Both the position numbers and the translations under genes were made by a program. A stretch of DNA of 64,000 nt from Achromobacter piechaudii NBRC 102461 (GTDB taxonomy: Bacteria; Pseudomonadota; Gammaproteobacteria; Burkholderiales; Burkholderiaceae_B), in contig NZ_BCTK01000001.1 in assembly GCF_001571245.1 (NCBI RefSeq), positions 868,001-932,000 of the forward strand. The letters run 5' to 3'. The notes below the pieces were generated by a model that was not told the origin of the DNA, made no database searches, and was given only the letters and a program-made list of their open reading frames with translations. This document shows, one piece after another, positions 53,632-62,183 of this stretch. Within the stretch, counting starts at the first letter, position 1. Each line of letters starts with the position of its first letter.

Positions 53632-54265
53632 GGCGGGGAGAAGACGGGGTAAGCGCGCCGGGCTCCAGGCCCACGTACAGCGGGGTGTCGCAGACAGGCC
53701 CCCGGCGCTTCAGAATATGGACGGACAAGCCGCCCGGCGCGGGCGCAAGCGCCAGCCGCAAGGGGGCAGGGGTGGCGTTCTGCGCGGCGTTGGCCGGGCG
53801 GATGGCAATGAACAGCAGGTCGCTGGCCTGGGCCGCCAGATGCAGGCGGCGCAACGATTCGGGACGCACGTGCGGCAGCCAGCAGATCAGCGCGCCACAA
53901 CTGCCGTTTTTCAGGATCTGTTCCGTTGCCCAGAGGGTGTCGACGGGTTTTTGCGGCGCGACCCACAGCAATTGCCGGGGATCGAGCCGCCAGCTCATCC
54001 AGCTGGCGATGTGGGGTTCGTGCGGGGGCTGGACCAGCGCGATGGGGCGGCGCGTTTCCAGCTGGGCTAGAGCCGGGCGCAGCAGGCGGATTTCGCCCAC
54101 GCCCGGATGCGGGGTCAGCAGTTCGATCAGGGATCCCAGCGGCCAGCCGCCGTCCGGCAGCTCGGCGGAAAGCGAAGCGTGCCCGGTGGGCAGGTTGCGC
54201 GCGGCGCCTTTGGCCAACTGGGTGGCGCGCCACAACGCGGGATGGATGCGTTCAGGGGTCATCAT
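53561..54265 (-). CDS. imuA: ImuA, RecA-like mutasome subunit
   Basis: A 234-residue SOS-induced protein that opens MMTPERIHPALWRATQLAKG, the usual ImuA N-terminus. A RecA-like core follows, with degenerate nucleotide-binding segments (PDGGWPLGSLIELL, then ALICWLPHVRPESLRR). ATG candidates are 54265 and 54262. A perfect LexA box ends only 2 bp upstream, so no room is left for a normal ribosome site. The 3' end overlaps imuB by 71 bp, suggesting coupled translation. Confidence 0.92.
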   Translation of the reverse strand: MMTPERIHPALWRATQLAKGAARNLPTGHASLSAELPDGGWPLGSLIELLTPHPGVGEIRLLRPALAQLETRRPIALVQPPHEPHIASWMSWRLDPRQLLWVAPQKPVDTLWATEQILKNGSCGALICWLPHVRPESLRRLHLAAQASDLLFIAIRPANAAQNATPAPLRLALAPAPGGLSVHILKRRGPVCDTPLYVGLEPGALTPSSPRHAPLDRRLPALPAAGRTTPALAA

Positions 54266-54267
54266 TA

Positions 54268-54283
54268 CTGTATGAATATACAG
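54268..54283 (-). promoter_or_regulatory. LexA (SOS) box of imuA-imuB-dnaE2
   Basis: CTGTATGAATATACAG (plus strand) matches CTGT-N8-ACAG exactly, and the palindrome extends to TACTGT...ACAGTA at 54266-54285. LexA bound here would cover the -10 region and the start codon of imuA. Confidence 0.92.
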
Positions 54284-54311
54284 TATTGTAGCCCCCTTTG
54301 GCGGGCAGGTC

Positions 54312-54367
54312 AGGCGCGGCCGGCTAGGCGCGGCCGGCGAGGCGCGGCCGGTCAGCCCGGCCGGCGT
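54312..54367. repeat. 14-bp tandem repeat, four units, up to the permease stop codon
   Basis: Units AGGCGCGGCCGGCT, AGGCGCGGCCGGCG, AGGCGCGGCCGGTC and AGCCCGGCCGGCGT run from 54312 to 54367. The last base is the first base of the permease stop triplet. The array lies just upstream of the imuA promoter. Confidence 0.85.
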
Positions 54368-55857
54368 CAGCCCCGGTCCAGGTCCGGCCCGTAGAAGCGC
54401 ATGTCGCCGTAGCGCACCCAGCGCGACTTTTTCATCACCCGATGCCCGATCCACAAGGCCAGGAAGAGCGGAATGGCCAGATAGGTGGAGATCACCCCGA
54501 TCCAGTCGATGCGATCCTGCAAGAAGGCCTGGTAGTTCTGGCCCAACGTCACCACCAGGCACAGCACGAAGGCCAGCAGCGGCCCAAACGGGAACAGGCC
54601 GGCCTTGTAGGGCAGGTCGGCCGTGTCGTAACCGTGCCGCACGTAACCCTGGCGGAACCGGTAATGGCTGATCGCGATGCTCAACCAGACGATGAATTCC
54701 GTCATGCCGGCAAAATTCAGCAGCCAGATATAGACCGCCTTCGGGCTGTAGACCACGCTGAACAGGCACAGGCAGGCCAGCGCCGTGGTGGCCAGCAGCG
54801 CATACAGCGGCACGCCGTTGGCGGTCAGCCGCTTGAACAGCGCCGGGGCCTGGCCTTCGGCCGCCATGTTGAACAGCATGCGGGTCGCCGCGTACATGCC
54901 CGAATTGCCGGCAGACAGCACCGAGGTCAGGATCACCGCGTTCATCACGGTGGCGGCCGACAGCAGCCCCGCATGCTCGAACACCAGCGTGAAGGGGCTG
55001 ACCGCGATGTCTTCGACTTCGTTGCGCAGCAACTGCGGATCGGTATAGGGCAGCAGCAGGCCGATGATCAGAATCGCCAGCACGTAGAACAGCAGGATGC
55101 GCCAGAACACGTTGTTGATGGCGCGCGGCACGTTGCGGCGCGGGTTTTCGGATTCGCCGGCGGCCACGCCGACCAGCTCGGTGCCCTGGAACGAATAGGC
55201 CACCACCATCGCCACGCCCACCCAGGTGGCCGCGTTGCCCACGAAGGGCGCCTCGCCGATGGTCCAGTTCACCAGCCCGACCTGGTCGCCGCCATGGATG
55301 ATGCCCACCAGCATGCCCAGCCCGACGGCGATGAAGCACAGCACCGCCACCACCTTGATGATGGCGAACCAGTATTCGGCCTCGCCGAAGCTGCGCGCCG
55401 AAAAGGCGTTCAGCCCGAAGGTCAGTGCCAAAAAGGCCACGCTCCATATCCAGCCCGGCGTGTCCGGCAGCCAATACGCCATGACCAATTGGGCGGCCAC
55501 CACGTCCACGGCGACCACCGTGGCCCAGCTGACCCAGAAATTCCACCCCAGCGCAAAGCCGAACCCCGGGTCCACATAGCGCGACGCATAGGTGCAGAAC
55601 GAGCCCGACACGGGCATGAAGGTGGCCAGTTCGCCCAGGCTGGTCATGATGAAATAGACCATCAGGCCGATCACCAGGTAGACGAGCAGCGCGCCGCCCG
55701 GGCCGGCTTGCGCGATGGCCGCGCCCGAGGCCACGAACAGGCCGGTGCCGATGGCTCCGCCCAGCGCTATCATCGTCAGGTGGCGCGCCTTGAGCACGCG
55801 GTGAAGCTGATTCCGGCTGGCAGGCTTGGCGCCGGAATCGGTGTTCTGTATTTGCAT
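54367..55857 (-). CDS. Amino-acid permease of the APC family (LysP-like)
   Basis: A 496-residue twelve-helix inner-membrane permease. Features of the amino-acid transporter family are LKARHLTMIALGGAIGTGLF, SLGELATFMPVSGSFCTYAS and FQGTELVGVAAGESENPRRN. The pattern is closest to lysine-specific permease LysP among E. coli transporters, but substrate assignment by eye is uncertain. It is a single gene reading toward imuA, separated from it by the 14-bp repeat and the LexA box. Confidence 0.88.
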   Translation of the reverse strand: MQIQNTDSGAKPASRNQLHRVLKARHLTMIALGGAIGTGLFVASGAAIAQAGPGGALLVYLVIGLMVYFIMTSLGELATFMPVSGSFCTYASRYVDPGFGFALGWNFWVSWATVVAVDVVAAQLVMAYWLPDTPGWIWSVAFLALTFGLNAFSARSFGEAEYWFAIIKVVAVLCFIAVGLGMLVGIIHGGDQVGLVNWTIGEAPFVGNAATWVGVAMVVAYSFQGTELVGVAAGESENPRRNVPRAINNVFWRILLFYVLAILIIGLLLPYTDPQLLRNEVEDIAVSPFTLVFEHAGLLSAATVMNAVILTSVLSAGNSGMYAATRMLFNMAAEGQAPALFKRLTANGVPLYALLATTALACLCLFSVVYSPKAVYIWLLNFAGMTEFIVWLSIAISHYRFRQGYVRHGYDTADLPYKAGLFPFGPLLAFVLCLVVTLGQNYQAFLQDRIDWIGVISTYLAIPLFLALWIGHRVMKKSRWVRYGDMRFYGPDLDRG

Positions 55858-56008
55858 TGCAGGGGGTCAGGTGGCCGCCAAGGCGGCATTCAGGCAAGGC
55901 GTGGGCAAGGTTCGGTCAACGCCGGAGCCGCCAACGGTAAAGCCGCGCATTTTACAATGCGGTCTTCGCGGCGCAGTCCAGCGGCCCGGGCCAGCACGGA
56001 GCAGTTTC

Positions 56009-56713
56009 ATGGCATCTACCCATACTCTTGAATTTCTTCCCGAACCGGGCGTCGACGTGCGCCAGTTGTTCATCCTGCTGCATGGCGTGGGCGGCTCGCC
56101 CGATAACCTGCGGCCATTGGCCCAGGCCGTACGCGCGGCGTTTCCGGCGGCGGCGGTGCTGGTGCCCGAAGGCTTCGAGCCCTTTGACGGCGGCGGCTCG
56201 GGGCGGCAATGGTTTTCAGTGCGCGGCGTGACGGAAGAAGATCGGCCCGAACGCGTGGCGGCGGCCATGCCGCCCCTGGAAGCCTATGTGCGCCAGGCGC
56301 AGGCCCGCTTCAATCTGCTGCAATCGGACACGGCGATCGCCGGGTTTTCGCAGGGCGCCATCATGGCGCTGGAATTGGTGCAGGCGCACGACGGCATGGC
56401 CGGGCGCATCATCGCGTTCTCTGGCCGCTATGCCCAATTGCCCAAGACCGCGCCGCAATTCACCACCTTGCATCTGCTGCACGGGGCCGACGACCCCGTC
56501 ATGAACGTGTCCCACATCCAGGCAGCCCAGGCGCGGCTTGAGACCCTGCATGGCGATTCCACCATCGACATCGCCAGCCACGTCGGCCATGAACTGCACC
56601 CCGCCCTGATCGAGCGCGCTATCGTCCGCCTGCAAACCTGCGTGCCGCTGCGCAGTTGGGAAGCAGCCTTGGGGCTGAACCAGACACCGCCCGACGGCAC
56701 CACGGTGCACTGA
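56009..56713 (+). CDS. Alpha/beta-hydrolase esterase (YpfH/carboxylesterase-phospholipase type)
   Basis: A 234-residue serine esterase. The oxyanion segment is FILLHGVGGSPDNLRPLAQA. The nucleophile is S114 in IAGFSQGAIMALEL, followed by an Asp in HGADDPVM (161/162) and His H194 in HVGHELHP. No signal peptide, so cytoplasmic. The start at 56009 is used; the earlier in-frame start lies in the upstream intergenic region. The IclR gene begins 8 bp after its stop, so the two may form an operon. Confidence 0.88.
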   Translation: MASTHTLEFLPEPGVDVRQLFILLHGVGGSPDNLRPLAQAVRAAFPAAAVLVPEGFEPFDGGGSGRQWFSVRGVTEEDRPERVAAAMPPLEAYVRQAQARFNLLQSDTAIAGFSQGAIMALELVQAHDGMAGRIIAFSGRYAQLPKTAPQFTTLHLLHGADDPVMNVSHIQAAQARLETLHGDSTIDIASHVGHELHPALIERAIVRLQTCVPLRSWEAALGLNQTPPDGTTVH

Positions 56714-56720
56714 ACGCGCG

Positions 56721-57530
56721 ATGAGCACCGCGCGTTCTTCCGTGCCCGCCCCGCCGCGCGCCGCCGACTCCGTGGGGGGCGCGCAAAGCATCTTCCGCGT
56801 GCTGCGCCTGTTGAAATACGTCGGCGCCGCGCCCGCGCGCGGCGTCGGCCTGAGCGATGTCGTGCGCGACATCGGCCTGACCCCGCCTACCGCGCACCGC
56901 ATGCTATCGGCGTTGCTGCAAGAGGGCTTCCTGACGCTCAACCCCAAGCTCAAGACCTACAGCCTGGGGCGCGAATCCTACATTCTTGGCCTGGCGGCGG
57001 AAAGCCGGCATGGCATCAAGGCCATCGCGGAATCGGCGGTGCTACGCCTGGCGCAGTCCACGGGCGACACCAGTTTTCTATCGGTGCGTTCCGGCCATGA
57101 AGCCGTGTGCGTGGACCGCAAAACCGGCGACTTTCCCATCAAGATCCTGACCCTGGAAGTGGGCCACCGGCGGCCGCTGGGCGTGGGCGCGGGCAGCCTT
57201 GCGCTGCTGGCGTTCCTGCCCAACGAGGACATCGACCGCGTGCTGGCCCGCTATGACGCCACCACCGCGCCCGACCTGCCTTCGACCGACATGCTGCGCG
57301 AGGACATCGCCGCCGCGCGCAAGCAAGGCTATGCGCTGAACCCCGGACGCATCATCCCGGACATGCTGGGCGTGGGCGTGCCGGTGTTCGACCGCGAACA
57401 GCACGTGGTGGCGGCCTTGAGCGTGGCGGCAATCCGCTCGCGCCTGTCCGGCGCGCGCCTGCATGACGTGGTGGCCGCGCTGCAACGCGCGGCGGCGGAA
57501 CTGTCGGCGGATCTGTTGCCGCGCGCGTGA
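56721..57530 (+). CDS. IclR-family transcriptional regulator
   Basis: A 269-residue regulator. The HTH is near residues 40-70 (DVVRDIGLTPPTAHRMLSAL) and the effector domain follows with HRRPLGVGAGSLALLAFLPN and ALNPGRIIPDMLGVGVPVFD. It converges on the SDR-Bug-TPP operon and is the closest regulator to it. Two matching palindromes flank that operon's start (62051 and 62184), so it may act there in trans. Alternatively it controls the esterase gene in front of it. Confidence 0.88.
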   Translation: MSTARSSVPAPPRAADSVGGAQSIFRVLRLLKYVGAAPARGVGLSDVVRDIGLTPPTAHRMLSALLQEGFLTLNPKLKTYSLGRESYILGLAAESRHGIKAIAESAVLRLAQSTGDTSFLSVRSGHEAVCVDRKTGDFPIKILTLEVGHRRPLGVGAGSLALLAFLPNEDIDRVLARYDATTAPDLPSTDMLREDIAAARKQGYALNPGRIIPDMLGVGVPVFDREQHVVAALSVAAIRSRLSGARLHDVVAALQRAAAELSADLLPRA

Positions 57531-57561
57531 TGGCGGGGGCAGCGCAGTCCGGATGACGCGC

Positions 57562-57613
57562 GGGAGCGCGACCGGGGAGCGCAACTGGGGACCGCAATCC
57601 GGGAGCGCAACGG
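57562..57613. repeat. 13-bp tandem repeat, four units, between convergent genes
   Basis: Units GGGAGCGCGACCG, GGGAGCGCAACTG, GGGACCGCAATCC and GGGAGCGCAACGG run from 57562 to 57613, between the IclR stop (57530) and the SDR stop (57651-57653). Confidence 0.85.
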
Positions 57614-57650
57614 CCGGAAGTCCGCAGCACCATCTCCCCGCGAATCGACG

Positions 57651-58445
57651 CTAGCGCCCCGCGCAGGCCTTGCCGCCATCGACCGGCAGGCAGACGCCGG
57701 TGATGTACTTGGCCTCGTCGCTGGCCAGGAACAGCGCGGCGTGCGCCACATCCCAGGCGTCGCCCATGCGGCCCATCGGGCTGGCGGCGTTGCGGCGGCG
57801 GCGCATTTCCTCGACGTCCTGGAACTGGCCCGCGATCTGCTGGTAGATCAGCGGCGTGTCGATCACGCCCGGCAACACCGCATTCACACGAATGCCTTCC
57901 GGCGCGTAGCGCACCGCCAATGAGCGCGTCAGATGATTCAAGCCCGCCTTGGCCGCGTAGTAGGACGTGTACGGATAGGTGTTGACCTGGATCGAGGCCA
58001 GCGACGAGATGTTGATGATGCTGCCCCCGCCTTGCGCCAGCATGGCCGGCAAGACATGCTTGCAGGTCAGGAACACGCCGGTCAGGTTGGTGTCCAGCAC
58101 GCGGTGCCAGCTTTCCTCGCTGGCCTCGATGGGGTCGCCCATCTCGGTGATGCCCACATTGTTGTGCAGGATGTCGATGCGGCCGGCCTCGTCCAGCACC
58201 CGCGCCACCACCGCCTGGATCTGCGCCGACTGTGTCACGTCGGCCACCAGCGCGTGGCAATGTCCGCCCTCAGCCTGGATGACGCGCCGGGTTTCGTCGG
58301 CTGCTTCGGCGCGCACGTCCACCGCATAGACGCGCGCGCCTTCCCGCGCATACAGCGCGGCGGCGGCCTTGCCATTACCCCAGCCCGGCCCCGACGAACC
58401 CGCGCCAAACACCAGCGCCACCTTGTCCTTTACGCGCTGGCCCAT
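57651..58445 (-). CDS. Short-chain dehydrogenase/reductase
   Basis: A 264-residue classical SDR. The cofactor loop FGAGSSGPGWGNGKAAAALY is an unusual, longer version of the TGxxxGxG motif. LHNNVGI replaces NNAG. Catalytic residues are S147, Y162 and K166 (SYYAAKAG). VLPGVIDTP and CLPVDGGKAC follow. It oxidises or reduces a secondary alcohol with NAD(P). Last gene of the minus-strand operon, 1 bp after the Bug receptor stop. Related three-gene sets act in hydroxy-acid catabolism. Confidence 0.9.
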   Translation of the reverse strand: MGQRVKDKVALVFGAGSSGPGWGNGKAAAALYAREGARVYAVDVRAEAADETRRVIQAEGGHCHALVADVTQSAQIQAVVARVLDEAGRIDILHNNVGITEMGDPIEASEESWHRVLDTNLTGVFLTCKHVLPAMLAQGGGSIINISSLASIQVNTYPYTSYYAAKAGLNHLTRSLAVRYAPEGIRVNAVLPGVIDTPLIYQQIAGQFQDVEEMRRRRNAASPMGRMGDAWDVAHAALFLASDEAKYITGVCLPVDGGKACAGR

Positions 58446-58446
58446 G

Positions 58447-59424
58447 TCATTGCACCGAGATATGGGCGAAGTCGGCCACCTTCTTCCACTTGGCCACGTC
58501 CGCCTGGATCATCGCGCGGAAGGCGTCGGGCTTGTCCGCCACCACATACGCGCCCACGCCCGCGTACTTGGCCTGCACGTCGGGGTCGGCCAAGGCCTTG
58601 CGCGAGGCGTCATTCAGCTTGGCCAGCACGTCCTTGGGCAAGCCGGCGGGCGCCAGCAGGCCGTTCCACATTTCGGCGTCGTAGTCCGGCAGGCCGACTT
58701 CGGCGAAGGTGGGCACGTCGGGCAACTGCGGCAAGCGGGCCTTGGCCGCCACCACGATGGCGCGCAGGTTGCCCGACTGGATGTGCGCCATGGACGAGGC
58801 GGCGGTGTCCCACAAGATGGGCACCTGACCGGCGATCACATCGTTCAGCGCGGGCCCCGTGCCGCGATACGGCACGTGCATCATGTCCAGGCCCGACAGC
58901 GACTTGTAGTACTCCATGGCCATGTGCGTGGCCCCGCCGTTGCCGGACGAGGCATACGAATACTTGCCCGGGGCCGCCTTGACCAGCGCGTAGAACTGCT
59001 TGTAGTCCTTGGCCGGGAAGTCCTTGTTGACGACGATCACGCCCGGCACGCGGATGATCTGCGTGACCGGCGTGAAGTCTTTGACCGCGTCGTAGGGCAG
59101 GTTCTGGTACACGGCGGAATTGGTGCCGTTGGTGCTGGACGTGCCCAGCAGCAGCGTGTAGCCGTCGGGCGCGGCGGAAGCCACCGCGCGCGTGCCCACC
59201 GTGCCGCCCGCGCCGCCCCGGTTTTCCACCACGACAGGCTGGCCCAGCTGCTTGCCCAGCGCCTCGGCGAAGATGCGGCCCACCACGTCCGAGGTGCCGC
59301 CCGGCGGAAACGGCACGATCAGGCGCACCGGGCGGTCGGGGTAGTTGGCTTGCGCGATGGCGGCGCCCGTGAAGGACACGGCCAGCGTCGCGGCCGCCAG
59401 GGTGATCCAGGTTCTTCTCTTCAT
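58447..59424 (-). CDS. Bug-type tripartite tricarboxylate transporter substrate-binding protein
   Basis: A 325-residue periplasmic receptor. The signal peptide ends near AAIAQA; then LIVPFPPGGTSDVVGRIFAE, VVENRGGAGGTVGTRAVASA and HVPYRGTGPALNDVIAGQVP. It is the same family and length as the protein at 11578-12555 but not a close duplicate. The receptor lies inside the operon with the TPP enzyme and SDR, so it probably captures the same organic acid that they process. No TctAB genes are present in the window. Confidence 0.9.
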   Translation of the reverse strand: MKRRTWITLAAATLAVSFTGAAIAQANYPDRPVRLIVPFPPGGTSDVVGRIFAEALGKQLGQPVVVENRGGAGGTVGTRAVASAAPDGYTLLLGTSSTNGTNSAVYQNLPYDAVKDFTPVTQIIRVPGVIVVNKDFPAKDYKQFYALVKAAPGKYSYASSGNGGATHMAMEYYKSLSGLDMMHVPYRGTGPALNDVIAGQVPILWDTAASSMAHIQSGNLRAIVVAAKARLPQLPDVPTFAEVGLPDYDAEMWNGLLAPAGLPKDVLAKLNDASRKALADPDVQAKYAGVGAYVVADKPDAFRAMIQADVAKWKKVADFAHISVQ

Positions 59425-59481
59425 GATGTTGTCTCCTCGCTTCGTATTGTTGTGCGTCTTGCCGTTCTTGTTATGGGGAAA

Positions 59482-61209
59482 TCAGGCGATGCGGTCGCCG
59501 GGCTTGATCTTGGCCGCCCGGCTGTCCACACCCGGCAACATGTGCGCGGGGTCGCGCGTCACGACGACGTCCAGGATGGTGGGGCGGTCCTTGCAGGCAT
59601 ACGCATTGGCCAGCGCCGCCTGGATGTCGGCGGGGTCTTCCACGCGGATGCCATTGCAGCCCAGCGCGCGGGCCACGTTGGCGTAGTTGGTTTCCACGAG
59701 ATCCGACGACTGATAGCTGCCGCTGCCGTACATCAGGTGCTGAAGCGCCTTGATATACCCCGAGGCCGCGTTGTTCACCACCACCAGCGTGAACGCCAGG
59801 CCCATGCGCACCGCCGTTTCCAGTTCGCCCAGCGACATGTTGCAGCCGCCATCGCCTGTCAGGCTGACCACTTGCCGTCCGGGGGCGGCGGCGGCCGCGC
59901 CGATGGCGCCCGGGATGCCATAGCCGATGGAGGCAAAGCCACGATCGGGCACAAAGCCGCGTCCGGCGCGCTTGGTGTCGAACAGCAGGCCGCCCCAGTG
60001 CGCGGCAAAGCCGCCGTCCGCGACCAGGATGCCGTCTTCCGGCAAGGTCGCGTTGATTTCATTCATCAGCCGCGCCATGCCGATCGGGCTGTCTGTCGAG
60101 GTCAGCTTGCCGCGCACCGATTCGCGCCACGCGTGCATGGCTTGCCCGACTTCGTCCGCATAGGCCTGGCGATCGATTTGAAGCGCCTGGTCCGCCATGC
60201 GTTCGGTCAATTCTTCCAGCGTGGCGCGCGCGTCGCCCCACAGGCGCAGGGCCGGCGTGGTGGTGCGGTCGAACTCTTCGGCCACGATGTCCAGATGGAT
60301 GATCGGCGCGCCCGCGCTCAACAGTTCGTAGCGCCGCGTGGCTACTTCGCCCAGCTTGCAGCCCACGACGAAGAGGCAATCGGCCTTGGCGATGAAGTCG
60401 TTGGCGATGCGGCTGTAGCGGCCAAACAGGCCCGCGTTCAGCGGGTCGCTGCAAGCGATGGCGCCTTTGCCGCTCATCGTGTGCGCGACAGGAATGTTGA
60501 AGCGGCGCGCAAAGGTTTGCACGGCTTGCGCCGCCTCGCTGATGTGCACGCCACCGCCGCACAGCATCAGGGGCCGCGCTGCGCCGGCCAGCATGCTGGC
60601 CGCCTGGGCCAGATCGTCCGCGTCGGGGCGGCAGCGCAGCGCGGGCGCGCGGCGGGCGTTGGCGCTGGCGTAGAAAGCGTCGGCATCGAAGGCATGGACC
60701 GCGTGCGCGATGTCTTCGGGCACGTCCAGCACCACGGGGCCGGGGCGGCCGCTGGTGGCCACCGCGAACGCGCGCCGCACCAGTTCGGGAATGCGCTCGA
60801 TCATCTCGACACGCAACACATCCTTGACCACCGGCCGCAGCACCTCCAGCTGGCGCGCCTCCTGCGTCATGTTCTTCCACGAATGCAGGCGATGCGAATC
60901 GCCCACCAGGGCCACCAGCGGTGTGCCGGCGTTGAAGGCTTCGGCCAGCCCGGTGACCAGGTTGGTGGCGCCCGGCCCCAGGGTGGCGTCGCACACGCCG
61001 GGCCGGCCGCTGACCTTGGTGTAGGCGTCGGCGGCGAACACGGCGCAGCGTTCGTCGTTGATCAGGTGATGGTTCAGGTTCAAGCGACGCACGGCGTCGT
61101 AGAAGGGCAGCAGCTGAAAGCCGCCCATGCCGAACATCAAGCCGACGTCATGCGCGGCGAACATGCGTGCGATGGCTTCGCCGCCCGTGATTTCCAATTT
61201 TTCCGACAT
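59482..61209 (-). CDS. Thiamine-diphosphate enzyme, acetolactate-synthase-like
   Basis: A 575-residue three-domain TPP enzyme. The N-terminal Glu that activates thiamine is E53 (LINDERCAVFAADAY). The central domain has PVAHTMSGKGAIACSDPLNA. The C-terminal TPP motif is GDGGCNMSLGELETAVRMGL followed by AFTLVVVNN. It is not a standard IlvB: there is no small subunit and the context is catabolic. Relatives are 2-oxo-acid decarboxylases, carboligases and sulfo- or oxalyl-type enzymes. The substrate is unknown. It starts 12 bp after the duplicated protein. Confidence 0.9.
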   Translation of the reverse strand: MSEKLEITGGEAIARMFAAHDVGLMFGMGGFQLLPFYDAVRRLNLNHHLINDERCAVFAADAYTKVSGRPGVCDATLGPGATNLVTGLAEAFNAGTPLVALVGDSHRLHSWKNMTQEARQLEVLRPVVKDVLRVEMIERIPELVRRAFAVATSGRPGPVVLDVPEDIAHAVHAFDADAFYASANARRAPALRCRPDADDLAQAASMLAGAARPLMLCGGGVHISEAAQAVQTFARRFNIPVAHTMSGKGAIACSDPLNAGLFGRYSRIANDFIAKADCLFVVGCKLGEVATRRYELLSAGAPIIHLDIVAEEFDRTTTPALRLWGDARATLEELTERMADQALQIDRQAYADEVGQAMHAWRESVRGKLTSTDSPIGMARLMNEINATLPEDGILVADGGFAAHWGGLLFDTKRAGRGFVPDRGFASIGYGIPGAIGAAAAAPGRQVVSLTGDGGCNMSLGELETAVRMGLAFTLVVVNNAASGYIKALQHLMYGSGSYQSSDLVETNYANVARALGCNGIRVEDPADIQAALANAYACKDRPTILDVVVTRDPAHMLPGVDSRAAKIKPGDRIA

Positions 61210-61221
61210 GCGGGAATGCTC

Positions 61222-62055
61222 CTAAAGGATGGCGCGCCCGTTCAACAGGGCGTCGATAAAAGTTCTTAAGGGAATGCCGACGCGGCCGCCCAGGTCGCGG
61301 GCCCGGGCGTTGGCGGACGAAATCACGCCTTCCTCGTAGCAGGACCGGGCGTCGCCGATGCACGCGCTATGGGCCGACACGGTCAACGCGGCAATACCGC
61401 GTCGTTGCAAGAGCGGCAGGCGGCCGATGCCCGCGTTGTCGCGGCCCATGCCGGCGTCGTTGAAGGTGACCAGCCGGGGCGTGGCGTTCACGCCGTCGGT
61501 GCGCAGGCCGGCCAGGCACTCGCCATGCGAGGCCGTGACGGCGATGAGGCCGTCGTCGCGCGCATCCACCAGCGATACCGAGTCGGCCCCGATCACGCTG
61601 GGCGCGCCGTCGGCGGCGACACGCAACACCTTGCGCGACTCGTCCAGCGGGGCGGGCGGTTCAAAGCTTGCCGATGACAGCGCCAGGCGCGCGGCGGCGT
61701 CGGCCACGCGCATGCCGGGCCGGCAACCCAGCGCGCGAGCCAACGCATTGGCATGGCTGATGACGCCCTGGCGCAACATGTCCGCGCCGTCGCCGATGCG
61801 GCAGCTCTGGTAATCGGCGGTGGCGGCGGGCACGCCCCAGCGTTGCAGGTCGGAGAGGCCGGCAATGCCAGCCTGCCGCCAGCCCACGCCCGCGTCGTTC
61901 AGGATGACCGCCCGGACCCGCCCACGCGCGGCGCAGTAGGCGGCGTAGCGTCCGCCATGGGACCCGGCGATCACCACGCGGCCGGCGTCGGCGCTGCCCA
62001 GCTTGGTGATGCTGTCCAGCACGCTGGCATCAATGGGGTTGTCTCTTGATTCCAT
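61222..62055 (-). CDS. Unrecognised protein made of two homologous halves (SHGG/NDAG protein)
   Basis: I do not recognise this 277-residue family. It consists of two similar halves, offset by about 145 residues. Half 1 has VVIAGSHGG (28-36), NDAG (53-56), AGI (62-64), IGD (87-89) and GVIS (97-100). Half 2 has AVTASHGE (172-179), NDAG (199-202), AGI (208-210), IGD (233-235) and GVIS (243-246). The spacing from NDAG to IGD (34) and IGD to GVIS (10) is identical in both. There is no signal peptide or membrane helix, so it should be cytoplasmic. The polar conserved residues (Ser-His, Asn-Asp, Asp) look catalytic or metal-binding. It is the first gene of the operon with the TPP enzyme, Bug receptor and SDR. 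Confidence 0.8.
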   Translation of the reverse strand: MESRDNPIDASVLDSITKLGSADAGRVVIAGSHGGRYAAYCAARGRVRAVILNDAGVGWRQAGIAGLSDLQRWGVPAATADYQSCRIGDGADMLRQGVISHANALARALGCRPGMRVADAAARLALSSASFEPPAPLDESRKVLRVAADGAPSVIGADSVSLVDARDDGLIAVTASHGECLAGLRTDGVNATPRLVTFNDAGMGRDNAGIGRLPLLQRRGIAALTVSAHSACIGDARSCYEEGVISSANARARDLGGRVGIPLRTFIDALLNGRAIL

Positions 62056-62063
62056 ATTATGGA
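62051..62063. promoter_or_regulatory. Candidate operator 1 of the SDR/TPP operon
   Basis: TCCATA-T-TATGGA is a perfect inverted repeat that overlaps the start codon of the duplicated-protein gene (62053-62055). A near-copy lies at 62184-62196. IclR-type operators are inverted repeats of comparable size, so the IclR protein at 56721-57530 is a candidate ligand. Confidence 0.45.
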
Positions 62064-62183
62064 TTTTTGTTGTGATGAGATTGCTCAGGCCGAGTGGTGC
62101 GCTGCAATTGAATCGCGTGGCTCACCGCTGTGCTGACGTGCGACTGATTCTAAGAGCGTGAAAAGCCGCGCGGCAATGGCATA

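Noticed and set aside
58369..61269. 966-codon open frame on the plus strand
   Set aside because: It is antisense to the TPP enzyme and Bug receptor genes and has shadow composition.
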